Assembly: GCA_014549065.1 (NCBI GenBank)
Contig: JACDOX010000008.1
Span: forward strand, 5,196,997-5,260,996
Direction of reading: 5' to 3'
Source of the DNA: Cardinalis cardinalis
Taxonomy: Eukaryota > Chordata > Aves > Passeriformes > Cardinalidae
DNA: 64,000 nt
In this document: piece by piece, positions 58,538-64,000 of the stretch
Layout: each line of letters begins with the position of its first letter
Position numbering within the stretch: position 1 is the stretch's first letter
Made by a program: the position numbers and the translations under genes
The notes under the pieces: model-generated
The model's input: the letters and a program-made list of their open reading frames with translations, nothing else
Told to the model about the DNA's origin: nothing
Databases searched by the model: none

Positions 58538-58590
58538 TCTATGTGTGTGTCTGTGTGCATGTGCATGCCACGTACATGTGTGTATGTCTC
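58538..58590. repeat. Imperfect TG-rich simple repeat
   Basis: Stretch of TGTG, TGCATG and TGTGTATG units. A degenerate dinucleotide microsatellite. Confidence 0.6.
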
Positions 58591-61396
58591 ATTTGCATTT
58601 GGCTCCCAGGACTGCACAAAAACTGATTCCTGACTCCTGCAGCCTGAGTGTGTGGTTTCCCATCACCATCTTCCCTGCTGTTTTTCTGCTGCATTCTCTG
58701 TGTGCTGCCAAATTACATTGCATCGGCACAATACAATGAAATCCCAGTGGTATTTTTGTCCTGATTGTCATTGTGTGCCCCAAAAGCATGCATATGGTGA
58801 CAAAGGGAGACAAGCCCCTCTGTCTGCTGTGCCTGAGACTACTGGCAGGTGGATTAGCAAAAGGTAGTGNAGGGCAGCAGTCAGCCTTCTGTTTCAAAAT
58901 GTCTGGTCTGAGACAGCATAAACCAGTGCTGCTTACATTTAGAAGACCTGACTTAGTTCAGAGACTGGGGAATGAAGGAGGTGTGAGGCAAAGTCTTCTG
59001 ATGGTATAAACCATAAAAGCCTCTGCCATCTTCCTACCCCCAGCAGCTTATGGCCCCCCTACCCCCCAGTCTCCATTGAAAACATGAGGGTACATGTGCT
59101 TGAAAGACAGGAGAGCTTTCTCCTCCCAGCCAAACCCATTCAAACCAAAGGTTTATTTTTTTGCAATCCTTGTTTGCTGTCAGATCAAGTCCTGGATGTG
59201 TCAGCATGACATCCTCATCCCCCCCGCAAACTGCCGCAGGAGCAGGTTTTGGTGTCATGTTAATGCAACCGTGAAAGTAAGAATCAAGTTTCTTTTAGAA
59301 AGAGCTGTNGGTGCGCAAGTAAACATATGAAGGCACAAAAAAGACAGGAATAAATCAGAAATCAGTGCAGATGTGCTGTTCAGCAGCTGCACATTATGCA
59401 GGAGGGGAGTTGGTGTTACTTCAGAGTGTGTAAAGTTCTTTGCAACCACATTACACTGTGTTGGGCAAGTGAATGTTTTGGAAACAGTAGGTACAGAGAT
59501 GATGATAGAAAGAACATGATATTTCTGTATGCTGAACTACATGGTCCTATCTTTAGGATGTTTGGTACAGCTTTGAGAGGCAGCCTTTTAAAATTCCTCT
59601 GAATAGGTAGAAAGCAAGGGAATGAAAAGAGGAACCCAGTAACACATCAGAGCCTGCATGGATGGAGAATTTGNTTTAGAGCCTGCAAACAAAGTCGTGG
59701 ATTTACTGATGTAAATAGAAATTCACTGCAGTTCTTTAAGCTGTGATGAGTACATCTCTCTGAGGCCTGTCTTTCCCCAATGTCATTATCCTCACATGGC
59801 TTGTATACCACACTGATGTGACATAGCTTACATTCATAACTGAAAATAAGTTCTGTCAGAAGCACAGCATGATGGGCAGGAGGGTAAAAAGACTTGCTTG
59901 CACTAAGCAAATGAGCTANGGCTTCAGATTCCCACATAAATGTTTTGTGGATAAGTTTGTGTCATTTGGGATCTTTTGCCTTCCAGCACTGGGTTATGGC
60001 AAACTGAGAGGGCAGGCAAAAGGGAAAGGTAGATTGTGTGGCTAGAGCACAGAACTGGGAACCATAAAATCTGTATGCTTTCCGTGGTTACCCCACTTAA
60101 TTTCATGTGTGAGCTTGGGGGAAAAAANGTTCACCCTATATCCTCCTCTTTTTCAAAGGGCAATAATAATAGTGACCTGCTCAGCAGAGAGATGCCAAAG
60201 CTTGATTAGTGCTTCAAAACATACTTCACATTTCTGGTATTTGTAAAATACTGTAAGTTTGAAGAGTTACTTTCTTCTGCACCATACAATAACCACACAT
60301 GTGAGNGCTTTCCCTGCCTGCTCTGGGAGTACAGTAATGGAGAGAGAACTTCTGGGTTGGGATTGAGATACAATGACAGAATTATGAGGGGAACATATTG
60401 TTCACACCACTAACTGATGCAAGACAGCAGACATAGGCTGTGTACAGACCAGACATAGATATTTTGTTAATCCGTTTTAGATGCTTTTTCTCCGTTCTTC
60501 CCAGTGTCATTATTGCGAGTAACCACAGTATTACTGGCCTGAATCCTGCAGATTCATNGCGCTCAGCAGGGAACATGAGGTTGGCCTCCAGCAAGGGTGT
60601 GATTAGAAGCAGTGAGCTGCAGAGGGGGAAAAACTGGGTGTAGAGTTCTGCCTTGAACAGAAGGCCTCCTCCCCGCCAGGCTGGAGGAGAGATGAGAACA
60701 CAGCCCTGTCCTCAGGAGGAATGGCCATGTGCCCAGCCCAGCTGGAGCTCTGGGCCTCCATTCCCAGCCCCCTCTCTGCAGCAGGTAGAAATCATGGATT
60801 TGCTGAAGGTGTCTGGCTCAGCAGTGAAGGGCTGGATGCACTGAGATCCCTGAGCGACTTGCTGTGTTTTATTTGGGTATCTATGCAACACACCCTGCTG
60901 GTGCTACACAGAGTCATGCACTGACCTGCTCCTCTTTCTGCTGATATGTCCCTTTGTGCAGGGTACTTACAGCAGGTAATCATCACTGCATGGCCCTCCA
61001 GCCCTTCTCCACAGTAGCCAAAATNGTGGCTGGATGTCCTTAGACAGCAGTGATCCACCTGTCAGGACAAGTGCTGCGACAAACCTCCTCAGTCAAGGCA
61101 AGGAGGCATTTTGGCAGGTGACTTGGCTGCAGAGCAGGGGTTTATTCCCTGGGGAAAGAGTATTGTAGATTAGTTAGTGCACCATGGAAGGGGATGCGAG
61201 TGCACAGGAGCTTTTGTTAATGGTGAAGAGGCAGCCAGACATGTGCTCTGCTAGTTGTGAAGGGAAGGGAGCGAAAGGAACAGAAAAGACCTCAAGGTAC
61301 TTTCCATTACTCACTGTAAAGGTGAAACAATGACATTGGTTGGCATCTCTGCATTACTGAAGCGGCAGCTGAACTGTCACAGTGCTGGTGTTCATG

Positions 61397-62083
61397 TCAA
61401 CCGGGATGGGGTGGCTTCCTGCTACCCAGCCCTGCCCATAGGCANGGAAGCATCCTGGAAAGACAGCCACAGCTGTAGTGCAGACAGGCTGTGAAGCCAT
61501 GGGAGTGAGCCCTGCAGCACTGAGGGAAGAACNGGTTGGTATTTTCTTGGTTTGGAGCATTGTTTTGCTCTCCAGCTGGTTCAGGGAAGTGTNAATTCAC
61601 CATGATCCTATTCAAATAACCACACAATATATGCAAAATACTCTGGCCAGTTTGTAGCACTGTACATGCCCTTTGCTTTCTCACTTTGGACAGGTAGATG
61701 TGACTGCCTGAGAAGCCCAGGATCTGCTCCTGGCCTTTTCTGATCCCAGGGTCAGGGATATTATTATCCTTTATTTTTATCTGATCCCATTCCCTCCAGA
61801 ACACGTTACTTTTCACCAAATTCAAAATAAACCCCACTTCAAACCCCAAAGTCTCATACCAAAAAAAAGGATTCAATAGCCAACAAAATAAATCCATGGA
61901 GGGAGGGAGATAGAGAATTTTGNAGACCTTATCTTCAGAAAACTGCGTTTCTAGATGTATTTCCCTAGCCCTTTTAGATCCCTGGCAAAAAGTGTCAGCA
62001 AGGGAATACTTAGGAGCTTCATGCCATGAGGAGCANGCTCCATTTCCAGCACACACCTTTTGAAGCATTGCTTTTAACCACAC
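61397..62083 (-). other. 228-codon open frame of unknown meaning
   Basis: Uninterrupted minus-strand frame starting with ATG at 62083, the longest in the window not created by N. The translation is Cys- and aromatic-rich with no motif or family I recognise. It includes several n codons, which could hide stops. No splice or promoter context was seen. In AT-rich sequence of this size one such frame by chance is not very unlikely. Confidence 0.15.
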
Positions 62084-62985
62084 CCCCTATTGCCAGCTGC
62101 TCTGTATTGCCCAGGAAGGTTTTTGTTGCAGATTATGCCCCCTTCTCAGTCCCATCAGGGCACACGTGGTCAGTTTGACTCAGTGGCAGGACTTGTCTTG
62201 AATGTTGTAAAGATGCTGAGCAATTTTCTCATAATTACTTTTAATAGTCAGTGTCAGCTGTTTTTCTTAAGTTTTCTTCTACTTAATTTCCATGCAAGCA
62301 GAATCTNCACTAAGGAACTTAAAGTTTGGATGGCTGGGTAAATGATTAAAAAAAAAAGGAAAATTCAGAGAAGCCAGTCAATAATTAGTGAATGGCATCT
62401 ATGTGGTGAGCTCTATTTTTCTGTTGTCTGCCTGGGCTGAGAGGTTTTCATCTGATGGTTGTTTCATATTTTATCCAAATGCATATGTCCTTTGCCATTA
62501 GCTGGTGGAGCCTGTTGGTGTATTTACTGGCAAAGATTGCATCTTTTGCACCTGGGAGGACTGCATGACCTGGCATGCACATGTGTTTGTCTGCCCTTGC
62601 CCCTTTGCACACACAGTGTATGTTTGTGTAAAGGCTGCTGTGGCTGCTGCAGCAGGCAATGGCTCCAGGGTCTACACCCCAGGTCTGTTCCCAGGACTGG
62701 GATAGGTGTGATTCAGTNTTTCAATTATTTATTTCTTTTTTGCACTTTGTTATTTTTAAATTTCCTTCATCTGGTGTGCAAGGCAGCCCCTCTAGCTCAG
62801 CCCCGTGCTGCAGAGCTGTGGGCAGGCATTCCCTGCACGGCAGGCAGCCAGCCACACGGGCAGGCAGACAGGAAGAGCCAGCGAGCTGAGCAGCCAGCAC
62901 CCACACCCACGGACATTCAAACTGCTCAAGCCAGCTCATCACTCTGCAGCCAGCCTGCCTCAGCTGCTTTTTATTTCACTAGAAA

Positions 62986-63246
62986 ATGTCAGGCTTTGAC
63001 TCAGAGCTGGATGCTATGGGGATGAGCTTTCCACGCATCCAGCTGGTCCCAGCCTGCCACCGCCATGCCAAGTGTGCAAAGCACTGCAGACCGTGCTTTG
63101 CAAGGCACTTCTGTGAGCTGCTGTCAGTGCTCTGTGTGCTGCTTCCCCACACNTCCTCAGCTGTGGTAGGCAGCAAACAGCCTCGTGTGGGGAGCCCTGC
63201 ACCAGACAAGCTCTCAGCACCTCAACAAGGTGCTCATCATCTTTGA
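62986..63246 (+). other. 86-codon open frame in GC-rich patch
   Basis: Starts MSGFDSELDAMGMSFPRIQL and continues with a Cys/His-rich stretch (ACHRHAKCAKHC, then RPCFARHFC). Repeated GGCAGGCA-like units lie just upstream (62819-62880). The Cys/His pattern coincides with the inverted repeat at 63075-63102, so it may be a by-product of that DNA structure rather than a zinc-binding protein. Confidence 0.15.
63075..63102. repeat. Perfect inverted repeat, 10-bp arms, 8-base loop
   Basis: TGCAAAGCAC, loop TGCAGACC, GTGCTTTGCA. Perfect pairing. Confidence 0.85.
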
Positions 63247-63528
63247 AGACCACCATCCTGCCTTTCTGCTGGGGGGGAAGATGCATCACCTTGCTGGGAG
63301 AAAAAATAGAGATTTTAAATTTTGACAGGGAGTGCAAGAGTGCAATGTGGCCTGTATAGCAGCTCACTCTCCTCTGACCCCAGTGCACACCNGAGCTCTC
63401 CTTCAAAATGCAGCTGGGTCAGACACTGACTTTCCAGCCTGCAGCAATATCATACTGCAGACNCCAAGTGCCTTGNTCCCCTAANGAGCCTGGCAGAACA
63501 TTCAGTCTTNTGTTCAAGTATTTTTTCT

Positions 63529-63556
63529 CCTGAAATTGTGTCCCCTGAAATTGTGT
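63529..63556. repeat. Short tandem duplication, period 15
   Basis: CCTGAAATTGTGT at 63529 and again at 63544, separated by CC. Confidence 0.85.
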
Positions 63557-64000
63557 AACTTGGCTGTTGGTGAGTCTTACCACCCCTGCAGGAGACCTGC
63601 ATAGAGGCCCGGTGCCCAGCTGGGTACTGCTGTCCTCCGTGCTGCTCACTGGGACATGTCCAGCCAAAGTGGCAGGAATGCAGCTCCTCTCTGTTACCTC
63701 TGCTGTCTTGGGGTGTAGAGACACCACTGAGGCTACTTCCAAGAAGGAATCTGTGATGCTCTGAGCACTTGTATGACTCTAATACTCAGCCAAAGAGTGA
63801 GGCTGATGTTTCTTTTGCCTTTTCTCTCCTCTCACATCCAAAGAGAGGCAATTAACCCTTGGATTAGTGCATGATAAATACTCCTTTGGGAACCACTGGA
63901 CTGGGTACATCACTGTCTTCCTGCCAGCCAGGAAGGCTCCTTTATTCCTTGGTACTTGCTTTGAGGCCTTGGCTCCATTCTCTGTCTGGGCTAAAATGAT

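Larger units (their letters stand above)
57767..64000 (+). other. RGS6: RGS6 3' intron (partial)
   Basis: No C-terminal RGS6 exon was recognised (I looked for peptides like RRTSLEKF and GKSLAGKRLTGLMQSS). Seen here: a TG-rich stretch (58540-58590), a 228-codon minus-strand open frame (61397-62083), a GC-rich patch with an 86-codon plus frame (62780-63246) containing a perfect inverted repeat, and a 15-bp-period duplication (63529-63556). No mobile element was identified. Confidence 0.75.

Noticed and set aside
60115..60140. Possible C-terminal RGS6 exon because of an EK-x-FT-like reading
   Set aside because: No acceptor fits, the flanking residues do not match, and an n lies in the key codon.
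1..64000. CRISPR arrays, tRNA or rRNA genes, bacterial operons, insertion sequences
   Set aside because: No regularly spaced repeats, no tRNA arm motifs, and the exon-intron structure is clearly eukaryotic.

Overview
The window looks like a piece of a vertebrate nuclear genome, most probably a bird. It is a mosaic of short spliced exons with consensus GT-AG boundaries in long AT-rich introns. It carries several CR1-type LINE fragments ending in the GATTCTAT-type 3' repeat of sauropsid CR1, and it has no bacterial operon structure. Introns of about 0.5-4 kb between most exons fit a compact avian gene. Single scattered n bases look like ambiguous base calls, and one 580-base run of N is an assembly gap.

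Only one gene is supported: a plus-strand RGS6 (regulator of G-protein signalling 6, R7 subfamily), seen as 13 consecutive internal coding exons. They lie at 10437-10487, 11893-11999, 14291-14342, 16766-16830, 19750-19826, 22707-22788, 23295-23369, 24728-24826, 25870-25931, 30302-30412, 33713-33838, 41875-42061 and 57677-57766. Joined, they give 1184 nt in a single open frame (395 codons counting one base from the preceding exon). They encode the rest of the DEP domain, the DHEX helical extension, the linker, the GGL (G-gamma-like) domain that pairs with G-beta-5, and the whole RGS box that accelerates GTP hydrolysis by G-alpha-i/o. The 5' exons (start codon, first part of DEP) and the final C-terminal exon or exons were not found and presumably lie outside.

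Layout: 1-10436 is intron with a CR1 3' tail and two telomere-like 13-mers; 10437-25931 holds DEP to early GGL exons at 0.5-3 kb spacing; 25932-33838 holds the rest of GGL and the first RGS-box exon; 33839-41874 is an 8 kb intron with a CpG-rich island interrupted by the N gap; 42062-57676 is a 15.6 kb intron inside the RGS box with two CR1 copies, one about 1.3 kb long and keeping decayed ORF2 coding sequence; 57767-64000 is intron with a few GC-rich patches and unassigned ORFs.

I found no convincing new biological system. The items most worth a second look are the intronic CpG island with a G-quadruplex motif and minisatellite-like edge at the gap, a GYNNGY tandem donor at the second exon, a read-through tail after the last exon seen, several perfect inverted repeats, and a 228-codon minus-strand ORF of unknown meaning.
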